Counted from the first letter of the stretch, positions 36,109-49,443 are shown. The stretch is DNA of 64,000 nucleotides from Struthio camelus (GCF_040807025.1 NC_090943.1:138457950-138521949); one strand, 5' to 3'. The notes: generated from the sequence alone by a model not told the origin. Translations and numbers: made by a program.

Positions 36109-39100
36109 GAGGAAGCTATTTAAGGAAGTAATAAATAGATGTTCCTTTTATTAAAACCAATGTAATGTGGAATGCTGAATGTCTTCAATTCTATGCACAT
36201 TCATTGTCTTGCAAAATTGGCTGTTAAGAGATACATGGTGGCAGTAGTTCAATAGACCACATTCTTGAATTTAGTTACCCAATCACCCTTGTTTCCCAAG
36301 GAAACAGGACTGAGAGTTACCAAGGATATATCACATCTTCTAAGAGGCTAGAGAGGAACACTAAGCACAGTAAAGACAGAAAGCAATATAAGGTTGTCAA
36401 GTGTGTTTCTTTAAGCATAACCTGCCTTTTGGAAAATAAACAATATCTTAAGAAATCACTGCTGTATAACTGAATATAAATAGTGCCCAGAAGTTTCAAA
36501 ATGTTTGGCAGTGCCAGGTCTAATGAAACTGTTGGGTAATCTGAAAGCATAGCTCAGAGGGAAGTAAAGGCACATACCTGCCTTTCAAACATGATGCTAA
36601 CCAGCATGCAGAATTTATCAGCAATGAACTTTTAGACACCCAGACAGCATCTGTCCTTTCTCAAGATAAGTAAAAAGTGAAGCATCGCCCTGTAGGCCAG
36701 TGATAGGATAGAATAACCAGATATGTTTTGGATTTTGTTTTTTTGTGGCTACCTGGGATAAGGGACATCCCCTGGAAGAATGGGAGATGTGCTTCAAAAC
36801 ACTCTCCCATTGTATTAGAGCAGAGACGTGAGTCTGAAGTTTCTGTGTCCCAGGTGAATGCCTTAATCATACAGCTATAAAATGGACGAACATCTTCTTG
36901 TCTGGTGAATAATCATCCAAAGTAGAATAGCTTTTAACAGAAGAGGCTGCTAATAAGCAAGTACAGGATTCCCAGTCTGGTAGTTAAGAGCATTTCAGAA
37001 AAGTCAGCATCATGTGCTCTAAGTCAGATAAAGTGTAGATTTGAAAACAAGACTGGTGCCTACTAAGGAAATGTTCTTATCACTTACAATTAGACATAAT
37101 GGATCTGCACACCTGTCAGAAAAGGAGGGGAAAAATCCCACGTTTCCGGCAGCATTCTGTAAAAGCAGTCTGAGAACTGGGATTTCCAGGACTGGGCACT
37201 GCATATAAGCGAAATAGGATAACATCTAAGTTAGGATGAAACCTTGGACAAGGTGTGAGTGATGCTGTAAGCAGTTTAGATGTTTTAAGGATTAGAATTC
37301 TTTATTCTATGGCTATTATAGTTATCTCAGACCTTGTGTAAACCTGAATAGTCAGCAAAGCCTGAATACTCAGCAGCTACTATAAGCATTCTTATAACTT
37401 ACTTACCTCACATTTATTAAATATGTGAGAAAAACATTTTAATTATGAGAAGACAAAATATACATTGAAGGAAACAGGTGTTGAAACATGCTCTGTGCTT
37501 AAAAATACATTTTATTTTAATTTGATATTGTCATTTGTTCCCATTTTTCACAGCTTAGTAATAGACTAATTCCTTCTACTTTGTCTCTAGTTAAGTTCCA
37601 TTTTCCGGTTCTTGAACACAAGAATGATGTTTGAAATGCTATTTGAAATGCAGTAAAGGTGCTGAAAAAGAACAACAGTCAGGAAGTAGGCTTATGCTAG
37701 TTCTTGGAGCAGGGCAGTATGCCAGATGGAAGATACTAGAGAGAAAGGGTAATAAAATAAATGATGTAGCTCCCATATAAGTCAATCTAGATGCTAAGCT
37801 GTGCCTAATTTGTCTTCAGTTAATGGTACATGAGGACTGGCATTTATTTCTCCATTGTCCTGAAAGTTTTTCAGCTCTGAGCTCTGGGATTGAGATGCTT
37901 TACAGAAATGTCCTCTGTCCTTGCTGCATATTTCTGTAAGCCGGTGCTTTTTTTGGTACTAAAATTGCATTGCAACTGACCCCATCTCATATATTCATAT
38001 GTCATATATTAGGCCATAAGTACTAACATTATTAAAAAGAAAAACAGTGCAACAGACAGAAAATGAAATATAACAAGTACATTGACATTATTTGTTTAGG
38101 AAGTTTATTCAGTAATTAGTCTAATTCAGTCCTGCGGAAGCAATTACAGCAGATGTGCAAGACAAAGTTCCAGCCTGACTTTAAGACCTTGGGCTGACAT
38201 TTAGAAAAGTCATATTTAAATTTCTAGCGGAAAAATGCTGATCCAGAATAACCAAAGTGCAGTAAGCAAGAAGGTCATTAAGGCATTCCTTTTTCTGCTA
38301 TTACTTGGAGAGCAAACAGAGCAGGGTCTCCTAGTGTGACTGCAAAGCTGAAACTGTACAATTTTGGCACCTGCATCCACTGGGTGGCAGCCAAACCTCT
38401 TCTCAAACCCTAACTGATGGCTTTCTCTGTAGCTGAAGAAACCAGCATCATATTTGCATCCCAGCACTTTGAACACTCAGGAGACTTGTCTATAATCCAG
38501 TGAACTGGGTGTTGGCCCCTTCATCCTCAGGGACTCTCTGATTGCCCCTAGCAAGATTATCTCTCTTCTGTTAATGGCACTTCAAAATGCAGTTCCCATG
38601 TGGTGTTATAATAAGATTGTGATTAGTCCAAGCAAACTACTTTTTAAAATGAGGATTCTTGAAATGAACACCCTCACCATGTGAACGCTAGCTTCCCACT
38701 GAATTCATTGGAGATATCTAATAGGTTTAAGCAGCCTATCCAGAAATTAAGAAAAAGGGAGGAAAACCACATGTTGCACATAGCCTTATATTTTAAGCTA
38801 TGCTGGTGCATCACTGAAGAAATGAAATCTATCGAGTGGTAGGGGATACCACTTTTGATCCTTTCTTCTGGGAAGTTCACACCTGTGATTGCAGTTATTA
38901 CTGTTATCTCTTCACTTGTAGTCTAAGACCTGTATGTAGGGTCAGTGCTTGGATGGGAAGTACTGCTTTGGGCTGGGAGAGGTGACAGGTATGTCTCTCC
39001 TGCTCTGTCTAGCATGACATCAGTGAGGAATGTACTGCCAGAGTTCCTTCCTTCCAGTGAGCAGTGAAAGAAAGGTCACAGCTACTTCAGATATAGAGGA

Positions 39101-41639
39101 TTCTGTGATCCTTTTCAGGATGGTAAGGAGAAACTGCAGCGTCTTGGCTATGTTGCATAAAAAATGAATTCCCTTTACATACTTAAAGTCTTCCTGTACT
39201 TCCTCTTGGACACAGTTTCTCTTTCTGGTAAGTATAATAGATTTTACAGAGAGTTGCTTGGCCTCACAGCATATATTTCATTTTAGCCACAAATTAGTGG
39301 AATAATATAAGATAGAAAAATTTTTGGGACTCTGATGTACAAGCAGTATTTCTTTTAATAGAAGTCCCTTAGTTTGATCTAAGATAAATAACTTTGGCTT
39401 ATTTCAGTCCTTTTCAGAGATTCCTTTAGGAAAAATTGCACTACTCGGCTCCAGTGGGTGGACCTAATAAACTGTGCATCACTGAAGTAAAATGCTAGCT
39501 TTGGAGTTTGCCCTGATCCCAGAAATGTTAGTCAGTGTGCTCGCAGCTTCGAAATTGTAGCATGCAGAAGGTGGCATTACACAGCATTTTTCAAAGTCTT
39601 TTCCATCTCAAGTCTATGCAAAATCAGCCCATGAGAGGTTTACAAAACCAAACCCAGACAACAGTGATCAGGTGGAGAGAAGGATACTCTCTGAAGAACC
39701 TATTCTGAACTTAATCTAGTGCACTGGCACTAAGGTTAGTGACTCAATTTAAGAACCCCAGAGCCCTTGAAATATTTTCAGTCGAGTTCATTTGAAAATT
39801 GCTGAGGAAGCAGGTGTTTCATATCAGAAACATATCACCGCTAATGAAAGTTATCTTTAGTTTCACAGGATGAAATTTCTGCTCTGAAAAAAAGAAGTGT
39901 TTCACATCCAGCTGCCCTCAGGAGGGTTTTGGTATACTGCTGCAGCCAAGCTGCAGAAAAAACATCCTCTTAAACCAGTCTCTTCCCAGCAGTTAACACA
40001 CGGGAAGTATCAAAGGCTTCTGGTGACCTTAGTGATCCAGGCTGCCTCAGAGCCATTGGCAGTGAAAGCCGACGTAGCTGTTTGTAGCCTACCAGGAAGG
40101 TAGAGATCTTTGTACTTCCTTAACTGCACAGGAGATTTCTTATACTCAAAACAGGGTTATCTAGTTCCTAATTTCTAGGAATGAAGTTGTGAGCTGTGGA
40201 AAAACTCCAGCTCGTGCAAGCTACAGCCCATCTCCCTAGCAACAGAGGTCACCATGAACGTACCACCCTGATGGTTTGCTGTCTGCACTGGCTGTCTACT
40301 GTGAATGTAGGACCTTATTTCATAGCTCATACTCAGCTTTGCACAAGTTAACTTGATGTTTACTGTCCCATCCATGGTGGTAATTACTGATAGCATTTTG
40401 AGGGAACAGGCTTGTAAAGGACTGCGAAGGCAGTGGTGGGGTTTTCCTAACAGTGGCACCTAGATTGCAGTATTTGCTCCTAAAAGAAAGGAGAGTGAAC
40501 ATGGACCTCAACTTTATCTCCAGACGTTTCAACTACACCTAACACTTCTTTCACCCAGACACACCCCTTTATGCCTGCTGTAAAATAATCCAGCACACCA
40601 AGGGGAAGAAAATCCTCAGTGTGTCTGCTGCATTGAAATGCAGTCGACTGTCAAAAAGTGTTCTGTTCCTCTGTGGAAACCAGCTGCACAAATTGAATGT
40701 CTGCCTGCATGTGTCTGGGTCTGTGTCCCTTACCTAGCTTATGAAAGAGGGCTGTGAGGGTTAATTTTTGTGAAGTGCTTCACAATGACTACCTGACAGA
40801 TGCCTAAATACGAAGCATGGCTAGTATAATAGTGCCTCTATAAGGACCTTAACAGAACCCTTTTTGCTTTAAAAATGTCTCCTCTCTCTCAGCACTCTCT
40901 GTTTTAATATTCCCATCTTCTTCCCATTTAATGCTCATCTCATACCTTTTGTTTCTTTTCATTGGCCCTTCTGGACAACTGTTTTTGGGAAACCCTTTTT
41001 ATATCTCTCTGTCCCTTTCTCTCTAATAGATACTATCATCTTCTAAAGAGCAGCCACTCCCTCCCTCAGCTAAGTACTATCTTGGCAGGCAACAGGGGAG
41101 GAGGAGTCTTCTTTAAAAGGCTTTGAAATTGTGTTGTTAAAAAATATATAAATAAAGCAACAAACCTTTTAATAGGGCTTTGAACAATCATCCCTTTCAC
41201 TCCCTTATGGCCTATTGTGCTTCTGGCTTTTTTATTATTTAGTATGTATCAAAAAAAAAATCCAAATGTTTTATGTTAAGCCATTAAGAGTTTATTTGGA
41301 TTGAAAATAAATAAATAAATGTGGTGCTAGCAGTTGGGACTGTGAGCACATGCACAGTTCCCTGGCAGAGGCAACCTATAGGAGGCACATCAGAAGGCCA
41401 GAATAAGCTTCAGTGAAAGACCAGAACAAAAGCATCAGCAGCATTTGTTTCTGGTTAAGTACTTCTGCATCAGCCTGACTACTGGAGTGGTTTACCCAGC
41501 TTTTATCCGTTTCACATTCACTTCACTCCCCCACCCCTCTCTGCGGCTTCACCCTCAACTGTAACTCATGGTAATTATATGGAAAAGGAGGAAGCGTGGG
41601 ATTTTTTTTTTTTTTAAACCTTCTTTTGTTTATTTTTTT

Positions 41640-41965
41640 CCCCCCACCTGACGGGAGCATGTGATTCGTTGTTATCCAGCTTTGTTCCTGGAGTTATTAG
41701 ACGCCTAACTAAATGATTTTTGCCTGGACTGCTTGCAATTGTTGTGTTTAGATTTGTTTTTTAAATGCTGGCCATATTTTGTGACTAGCCAGTAAAAGCA
41801 TTTTGTTTCTTTCTTTCTACTCCTTTCCACTTTTGTTTGCCAACTCGGCCTGCTGTCCACAGAGAATTCTGCAGGAGGCTGGTGATTGCAGCTAGGGCTC
41901 CTCTGTATGCATAATTACTATCAATCTTGCTATTTCCCTGATGGGGCTACTGGAGAGAGTCTTTG
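41640..41965. promoter_or_regulatory. Candidate conserved non-coding element
   Basis: A stretch of about 320 bp of balanced, high-complexity sequence between T-rich tracts. It includes a POU/homeodomain-like TATGCATAATTA (41906-41917) and CAATTGTTGTG (about 41738). Neither strand is open for coding over the block and it matches no repeat I know. It lies about 2.7 kb upstream of the plus-strand exon pair. Regulatory function is a guess from appearance. Confidence 0.22.
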
Positions 41966-41969
41966 CCGT

Positions 41970-44285
41970 TAAATACATCATTAAGTTCACATCTTAGTTC
42001 CCATGTGACCAACATTTGGTGAATCAACATCAAAACTTAAACTTTCTGACTCTCTTTTTTGGTGAAAACTGAAGGTAATGCTAGGATATAGTAACTTCCG
42101 GAAATCATTCATACACACTTTTGATAGTATCATTAAAGTATTAATAGATTACAGGAGGTAGTTAGCAGGAACCTATGAGAATCTGAACTTGGCTTTACTC
42201 TCTCAATTGTGAGAGTCATAAATAAAACAATCTGCTCCTCTTTAAGTTAAATGGAGCCACTGATGGTCCAGACCTTAGAAAATCAAGTGAGAGGTTTCTC
42301 AAATTGGACTCCAAGAAATGGGTGCCCTCTAATGAGTGCCATTTTAAATGTGACACATAGAATGTCAGGTTAAAGACGACAAAAATATCATCTAACATAT
42401 GTAATCTCAGGCACATCAAAGCTAGTGGAACTCCATACAGAAATGTAAGCCAGAATCAGGCACAAAAAGGAGAATATAAAACTGTCTCTACAACACACAG
42501 ACATTTTCACTCCTTTTGCTCTATTTGCAATGATAGTGCTGACTTTAATCGTAGAATGAGGTTGGCTGTTTCTGTCATAATAGTACGGCAAAGGTAATCA
42601 TCTGAATGCAATTCTAAAATTTTAGACTCCTTGGTCATATGATTCAGTAGATTTCTGTATAAAAGCAAGGTCCTAGACTTTGAAATCTAGTTACAGGCTT
42701 GGTAACAGAGAAGAGGAAAGCAGTCAAATATTATCAGTTAAACTTGTGAAGCTTTCTGTTCTGTAGACTTTGCTCTTCTGTACAGCCTTTCTGCATGCCA
42801 GGTCTGAAATAGTCAAAAATAGGGACTAGAGCTCAGAAAAGGCTTAAGAGGAAGAGAGGACCAAATCAGTAGACATTTACAGCACATCCTTGACCTAGGC
42901 CTGGCAAGGAATATCACAAAGATTTATTTCCTTCTGTTCTGTGTTTATGCTGGATTTTGACTTTAATGTTATGTGCTAAATATTTTCAATAACGTGTGGA
43001 GCGCTGAGCCAAAACCATGCTGAAGAGGACTGAAGATTGTGGTTTCATGTTCGGAGAAGCTATGAACAGTGTTGCCGCCAAATTTCTATTAGTTCTGCTT
43101 TGCCAGGTTTCTTGCGCTTTGGTTCTCAGTCCCTAAGCAGGGATTATAGACTTTGTGACCTCACGATGATGAAACTGTGAAAATTAAGTACCCTATAGCA
43201 CAGTATTTTAGTAGACATGGTATACATTCCTGAGGTACAGATAAATAGGTAGAACAGTGAGGTCATGGGAAAGAGTGAAAATAACTATACCCTACTATAC
43301 TATATTATTATTCATAATGAGATGAGAAGAGCTTAAAATGCAAACTCAGAGAAAAAGTAAAGATACAAAAATCAATTGATGACTTCATATTGGCATTAGG
43401 GGTTTTTTAAAGCCGAAATTAAAAAACAAAAGCAACTATTGTAATATCTTCAACTATGCACAAGTGAAGGTTCACTTGGTCTCTGTAAGATACTACTTTT
43501 AGAGCACAGTACTGCCTGACAAGGAATAATTGCAGGCTCTGATCAAAGACTGGATGTTAGTTGGGCACTGAGAAATAATTAAATTTATTTTTTAAATCAT
43601 GAGAGAAACTTTGACAATTCTGCTTACAGTATCAGTCACCATTTACATTTTGAAGGTATTATTTGAAGTACTAGTAAGAGAACTATAGCTAGGTAATTTA
43701 TCGTTTAGTCTATTACTGGAAAATCTTTACATTTTTAGAAGTCATACTTTTGACATCTGATTAATATTCATGTATCACCCAGTTGTGGAAGTATATCAAC
43801 AACTGAATGTCCTTTATGTCTTACCTAGAGTGATCCTTATTCCGGAATAAGGATTTGGAAGAATCTATGTCACAAACTGTTACGAAGATATTTTGCTGTT
43901 AGTCTCATAGCTTGAAGCAATGTTTAATGATGAGGTTAAAACATACGTTTCTAACTGAGGCCTGATTCTTTAATGAACCAAAGCAAAAGACTCATGACAA
44001 ATTTTTTGAATTCTGATGAGTGTTAAATTTCCTTATCTGTTTCTGCTGTGGATCTGGAAGACTTTGAATTAACTTCTGCCTTTTAACTGGGTTCCAGAGT
44101 TCCAAATCTAGATCCTAAACTAATTCCAAATGTTCCTTTCAGGTCCGTTCTGGAGGAAAACGCAGGTTACAGTGTGGAAATAGTGTGTGAGTAGTAGAGC
44201 ACTCAATAGATAAAGGAATAGACTAAAGTACTGCTTAAACGCGATAAAGCAAAAATAGCATAATATTAAGATATAGAAAAGTAAC
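41970..44285. other. Non-coding stretch upstream of the plus-strand exons
   Basis: No exon or known repeat recognised. The only structure noticed is the 22-bp perfect palindrome at 43833-43854. Confidence 0.6.
43833..43854. repeat. 22-bp perfect palindrome, zero spacer
   Basis: The two halves ATCCTTATTCC and GGAATAAGGAT are exact reverse complements with no loop, and the centre is TCCGGA. It contains a CpG and is not a simple AT repeat, so chance slippage explains it less easily than the other palindromes. Confidence 0.9.
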
Positions 44286-44445
44286 ACCTCCCCCCCTCCT
44301 CTACACGCACTCGCGCACACACACAAGTTGTTTACAAAAGTGCCTTGTAGTAACTGCTGGTGGTGTCACTCCGTCCCATGCCCCAGAGCTATCACCGGGC
44401 CTCATGGGAGATGTGACTACAGCATCGGACATGGGACTGTTTGTT
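44286..44445 (+). promoter_or_regulatory. Possible promoter/5' UTR area with locally raised GC and CpG
   Basis: Against a CpG-poor background, this block has CpGs in CACGCACTCGCGCAC, CCGTCC, CACCGGG and ATCGGAC, and its right half (44340-44440) is GC-richer than the surroundings. It lies 150-300 bp upstream of the first candidate ATG. It is far too small and weak to be a CpG island and has no clear TATA box at the right distance. The call depends on the exon at 44601 being a true first exon. Confidence 0.2.
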
Positions 44446-44600
44446 CACTCACTTTCTGTGAAGAGAGTTTTGAACTGTGTTTTGAATAGACAGCATTTTC
44501 TTTGTGTGGTTGGTAAATAACACAGAGCAAAGTTAGTCAGCAAGTTGCATAGCTTCTGCATTCTGATTCTTTGGAGCCCTTTTGTACCAAGCTTGACAGG

Positions 44601-44639
44601 ATGTTTTTAACAGAATGTGACCTCACTGGGATACTAGAG
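44601..44639 (+). CDS. Candidate first coding exon (13 codons) with good donor
   Basis: ATG at 44601 has A at -3 and opens the frame MFLTECDLTGILE, ending at the strong donor GAG|GTAAGG in phase 0. The following exon candidate begins in phase 0 after a good acceptor 304 nt downstream, so the two join in frame. Upstream the same frame is open back to a TAG at 44550-44552 and reads protein-like there too (SDSLEPFCTKLDR), so an internal exon starting near 44553 is an alternative, although the acceptor TTGCATAG is poor. The peptide is not recognised. If real, this is probably an alternative first exon giving an isoform-specific N-terminus. Confidence 0.35.
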
Positions 44640-44943
44640 GTAAGGAAAAAAGTTATTGGGGCTGTTGTGGAATATTTTGCACGGAGCTGACTGAAATACT
44701 GCTTTAAAATGCCTTATGAAAAGAAGATAGTTTTACTGTGACTCAGGCAACATGTTCAGTGAAAATCAATGTCTTTAACTCCTTTGTACGTTAGAAAATC
44801 TAATTAAGACTGATTATATTTCCCCGCTTAAGAAAAATGATATTGATTTGCAAATCTCCGAACTGTTGCGTCCTTGTTCTAATGTATTGAGCAAAGGCCT
44901 AGTTCTAATGATAAAACATCAAAATATTTTCTTTCTAACACAG

Positions 44944-45079
44944 AAAAGAATAAGGAGATCAGATCCAGCTGATCATCAAAGTCCTAGAAGTAGCAGCAGA
45001 AGAATCAGAGCGGTGGCAAACTCATCAAAATCAGAAGACAGCGATCTTTTGGACACCTGTACTGACTCACCAGGTAAAG
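44944..45079 (+). CDS. Ser/Arg-rich coding exon of an unrecognised protein
   Basis: The exon follows a well-formed acceptor (TTTTCTTTCTAACACAG) and ends at a strong donor (AAAG|GTAAGA after 45079). A second donor (CCAG|GTAAAG) sits six bases earlier, after 45073. Length is 136 or 130 nt, phase 0 to phase 1. The 45-residue translation starts KRIRRSDPADHQSPRSSSRR and ends EDSDLLDTCTDSPGK: a basic, serine-rich segment with likely phosphorylation sites passing into an acidic one. This resembles a disordered linker in a cytoplasmic or nuclear regulatory protein. It has no domain, membrane span or catalytic motif. Composition and the paired splice sites set it apart from the surrounding frames. I cannot name the gene. 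Confidence 0.6.
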
Positions 45080-47280
45080 GTAAGAGGGAAAAATAGTATC
45101 AGTTTATTTTCTGGCTAAAATCATGCGTGGGTTTTCACCACAGACATTAAAAATGGGACCACTGCTTGTAGTTTTGCTTGGACTGACAGTAAATGGGCTC
45201 CTGGACAATTTGCCCTGGGGGTTACTTGCTGTGTGGTCACCCCCTGTCCTCCCTCTGCTGGTCAGCACAAGGGAAAGGCTGATGCAGCTTGCAAAGGAAA
45301 CCAACCACTTTTCTCCTGAATGCAGAGGAAAGTGTTAATTGCCAGCGGCTCTTCTTTATTTTTTTAATTTATTGCTTGCAGTTCTAAAATATTGACAGCC
45401 ATAGGATTTAGTGATGAAAGGTTTTGCTGTGGTAAAAGAAGGGAGAGAACTTTGACTGTTCAAGAAGTTAAGAGAAGCTGAGAAGCTGATTAAAAAAAAA
45501 AACCACAGACGTAGTTCAGGTATTTACTTACACAATGTAAAAATATTCTAGGCTCATAGGCTCATGCTCAGTAATTTGAGTGATCTGTTGTTTTTTTTTT
45601 TTATGGGATCTAAAAAGCTTTTTATGAAAAATAAAAGAAAGGTGAATTATTATACAGAATAGCTTCATGAATAATAGGCATCTTGCTGTTCTGAAAATGA
45701 ATTAAAATATGTGGTGTGCTTTGCTATGTATACCAACAAAGCACTCAAATTTCATTGTTTTTGCACTGAACAATTGTTGTTCTTTTCCAGCCAGCAGAGG
45801 TGACTTAAGAAAGAAAAAATGTTTGGAGTTGCTGATAGAGTGAGAGGAAATGTTCTCACAATATGTAAAGCGGTTATTCATACTTGAAGACTTGTATAAC
45901 AAAGAAATCTAAAAATAAGCTTTTAAAATTGGAAAGTTTTGCAGCATAAATGCTGCTGATAATGAAAATGTTCTTTGGTAAATGATTATAGAAAATTTTA
46001 TTAATTTACTTATGACTAACTGGAGTTGCTTTTTACAGTAAGACATGTGAAGATCTAGAGTTTTTTTTTCTTAGGATTGGTTAGAAAGTAGATTGGTCAA
46101 TGAGGTGACTATATCGCTGCTCCCAATAAGACATAGTAATGACTTTGATTTGACAAAGCGTTCGTAGTGATACTTTTAAAATGTCAAACTTGCTTCTGTA
46201 CTTTGATCCACTGGTGTGCGGTAGATAAGCTGCCAGCTCTGTTCTAATTAGAGCAAATATGTCCTCTGAAGAGGCTTCTAGAGACAAGCGTGTTCTCTGA
46301 AGCAGAAGTCTGTCAAATGGGGATGATTGAAGATGATGAATTCATATTCATGACTTTGTTATTTGTGTTACATTAATACTACTGGCCCGAATCACAGGTC
46401 AGATGTTAGGCACTGGAAAAAATAAAAATATGTTTTGTATACCAAACAGATAATAACGATGCAGACATGAGGCAGCAGTTGAATAAAACAAATGTGATAA
46501 ATTATTCAGTCTGACATAAATACACTCAGAGTGGTAAGATGGAGTTTTCTAATTTTAATATCATTCTACTGCTAGGTTTTTTTTCGTGATGGTTTTTCAT
46601 CGTGTTTCACCTACTACAGGTAAACTTGCAAGTTGGAATCTTGATTGCTTTTTATATTTCCTTCGGGGAGGATGTGACAGGGGGCCATGCAATTTAGTTT
46701 ATCCATGAATTTGAGCATGAGAGCACAGAAGTCTAATTAAAATTAAGTCGTGTTTAATATTTATGGGAGCTACAGTGGACAAACCAGTAGAGGTCAGTAC
46801 ACAGCGCTGAAATATAACTGGAGTGCTGTGCTTTTATGCTCTATACTTTCGATCCGTAACTTTTCTTTTAAAATGTTGTAAAAGAAGATGATTTACAGTA
46901 AATACTGCTATCTTCTTCCAAAAAGTAGATTGAAAATACTCGGGCTAATATGATAACGACAGACTGCTTAAGTAGAGTAATATAAGTGACAACAGGCATT
47001 TTGTAGTATGTTACAGCTTGCAATGCAATGCACATTATAGGTGGTAGAATCTGTGTTTTGTGAAATCATTATAGAACTTACCACAAATATTGCAGAGATA
47101 AATTCATCTAGGTCATGGTTATATAGTAAAAAGTTAGGAGACAGAGGATACTTTTTAGGAATCAGGTTTTCAGACGCTTGAAGTTAAAATAACAAAAGAA
47201 TTTTTCCTCATTTTTTGGTTAATAGAAGTTTGAATAGTTAAAATTAATCATTGTTTTTAAAATTTCTATCTTCCTTTCTT

Positions 47281-47346
47281 TGTATGTATGTGTATTCATA
47301 CGTATATATATGCATGTATGTATGTGCGTGTGTGGGGGTGTGTATA
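47281..47346. repeat. Degenerate TGTA/TG microsatellite
   Basis: Interrupted TATG, TG and TA units over about 65 bp, a decayed simple repeat. Confidence 0.85.
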
Positions 47347-49443
47347 CAGAGAGAACGAGAGGCGAACAGCCTCTTTATATAATAAAGTTTAATTATCTTT
47401 TGTGACTTTTTTTGGTGATTTAAAGCAAGGAAAAGAATCACCCTGTGCACTCTCAGTCATGAAAAGTTCCTTCAACATATATTATCTGCAAAAGCTTATG
47501 TCTGAAAAGCTCATGTTCAAGCTGCTTTCTTTGGATCTAGAAAGTCCAACCTGCATGCCCCCGTTCTGTTTACTAGCTCTTTCACTAAGTACTTTGAAAA
47601 TTACTTTGCTATTAATTGTAATTTTGAATCTTAAAGAATTCCTAAGAATTTTATCACCAGATAAAGACGAACTCAGGTGGGAAATGTTCTGTTTGGGTTT
47701 CAATATGGCCTTACATCTGCTATCTATGAGCAGAGAAATTTCCCAATTGTTTCAGTAAGAACAGGGCTATACAAGTGGTGAATGTTTTTGAAAATCCTGC
47801 CCTTTTTTTTTTGTTACATTCCACGCTCTTCCTTACATTTATTATGCACTTAAGGGTCTTTCTGTGGCATTTCAGGAGAGAATTGTGGCATATGGTATTA
47901 AGTGAACAAGGCTTCCAACAGCCATGTTGGCGTTTGCAGCCTGTGTTTGCTATGGAAAAAATCTAAAGTCCCTGCAGAAGTTTATATTCATATCCTAACG
48001 TTTTTTTAGCAGAGAAAGCTTTCTGAAGCTGATTTTGGTGACAAGTGCTAGAGACTCGGCAACTCTTTCTCGCTGGTGTTTCTGTTGTGTGTCATTAGAG
48101 TTGGACAGCATAAATCTGGGCACAGTTCAAAAGGCTATAAGAACGGATTACTGCAGGAGAGGGATTCCCTGATGACTTCAACAGCTATCAACAGTATAAA
48201 CTGAAGTGGGAAGGAGACAGAGATGTCACAAGCTACTGTTGTATGTCTGACCCATGACGTGAAGCGTTTTTTCCACACTTCGCTGTAAGATCTTGTACAT
48301 GTGTTCCAATCCAGCACAGCTGGACTTTCTGGTGAAGGATCTCCCTTTATATATCTAGTGTAAAACCCTGGTTTTGACGAAGTCAGTGGAAGCTTTGGCA
48401 TTTAAATTAGTGATGAAGCCTGGATATCTATAGAGTTGTTTATGATTTTTTCCTGGGGCAAAGAAAACCTACAAATAATCTTATTTCTTTCATGATGCAG
48501 TGTCAGCTCTAACAGAGAGGCATAGGAGGGTTGGGGTGTTAAATGACGAATCCACTCTCAGCCCAAAATTCTTACCAAAGGCTTAGGATTCAAAAGCCAG
48601 TTCAGCTTTTTTCTAGATAAAATTTCCCTTTATTTAAAGAGGAGTGGAGAAACAACATCTTTCACTCCTTGCTTTGATTATGTTTTGAAAAAATAAGCTT
48701 GAATCCAAATGTTAAACCCACTTTCTTTTCCCAGATAAATTTCTGATGTCCATATGATTTCAGTACACCATATTCTTCTGTAATCTTTTTCACACTTCAC
48801 AGGGTGTAGAGTGTGTGAGAAGTTGTGTTTTGCTGAGTCATACTGGAATAGCTCATTTATAGTAACTGATAGGTGTTATCGTTATTAGCTGTTTTGGGGG
48901 AGAAGCCCTCCTCATCAGATGCATTTCCTGAAGAGCAGTGCAAAGCTGGAAGTAAAGTGTTCCTTACAGTACCGAATGGTCTGGCTATAGCCAGTGAATT
49001 TTAAAGTCCAAAAGTCTATAAATTTTTGTATTGCTTCAGTTAAGTTTGCTTACATGTTAAATTGCATGAACATCTGGTCTGCCTTTTTCCATAACATGTG
49101 CGATATAAACCCCCAACATTCATGGAACTAAAATGATGCTGGAAAGGTGTAGTTCAATCAAGTGTAATATCCTTTTAGAAGTCTGCTATTCTTATCTACC
49201 TCCAAACCAAATATAGAAGATTACAGTAGTACTGTGACCTTTTGTTAAGGAACAAAAGGTCTATATTATCACTAAGATGCTTAATCCCTTAGTAGATTAA
49301 TGTTTGGTATTTTCTTGATTGCAATATTGCTTTCATACATTCTTACAGGTATAGTAACACCGTATTCTCATTTTTCCCTCTTTTCTGATGTCTTTGTTTT
49401 CCTTGGTTGATGCTTTCTGAAAATTCTTCCCTGCATAGCAGCT

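Larger units (their letters stand above)
29100..41600. other. Long AT-rich non-coding stretch
   Basis: No supportable exon. The longest frame (29635-30015, 126 codons, plus strand) has no splice support, no recognisable domain and ordinary non-coding composition, so it is treated as chance. The stretch contains a hairpin at 30107, twin inverted repeats at 33971 and an A-tract at 36091. Confidence 0.6.

Noticed and set aside
44610..44720. Selenocysteine or stop readthrough use in the exon candidates
   Set aside because: The only internal stop of interest in the window (984-986) is TAA, which is not a selenocysteine codon, and a splice explanation is available.
45791..45842. Acceptor TTCTTTTCCAG followed by a 16-codon frame to TGA as a terminal exon for the plus-strand gene
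   Set aside because: The frame is too short to distinguish from chance; no poly(A) signal at a convincing position was established.
47402..47758. 118-codon plus-strand frame
   Set aside because: Leucine-rich low-complexity translation without splice signals or start context; overlaps an equally open minus-strand frame.
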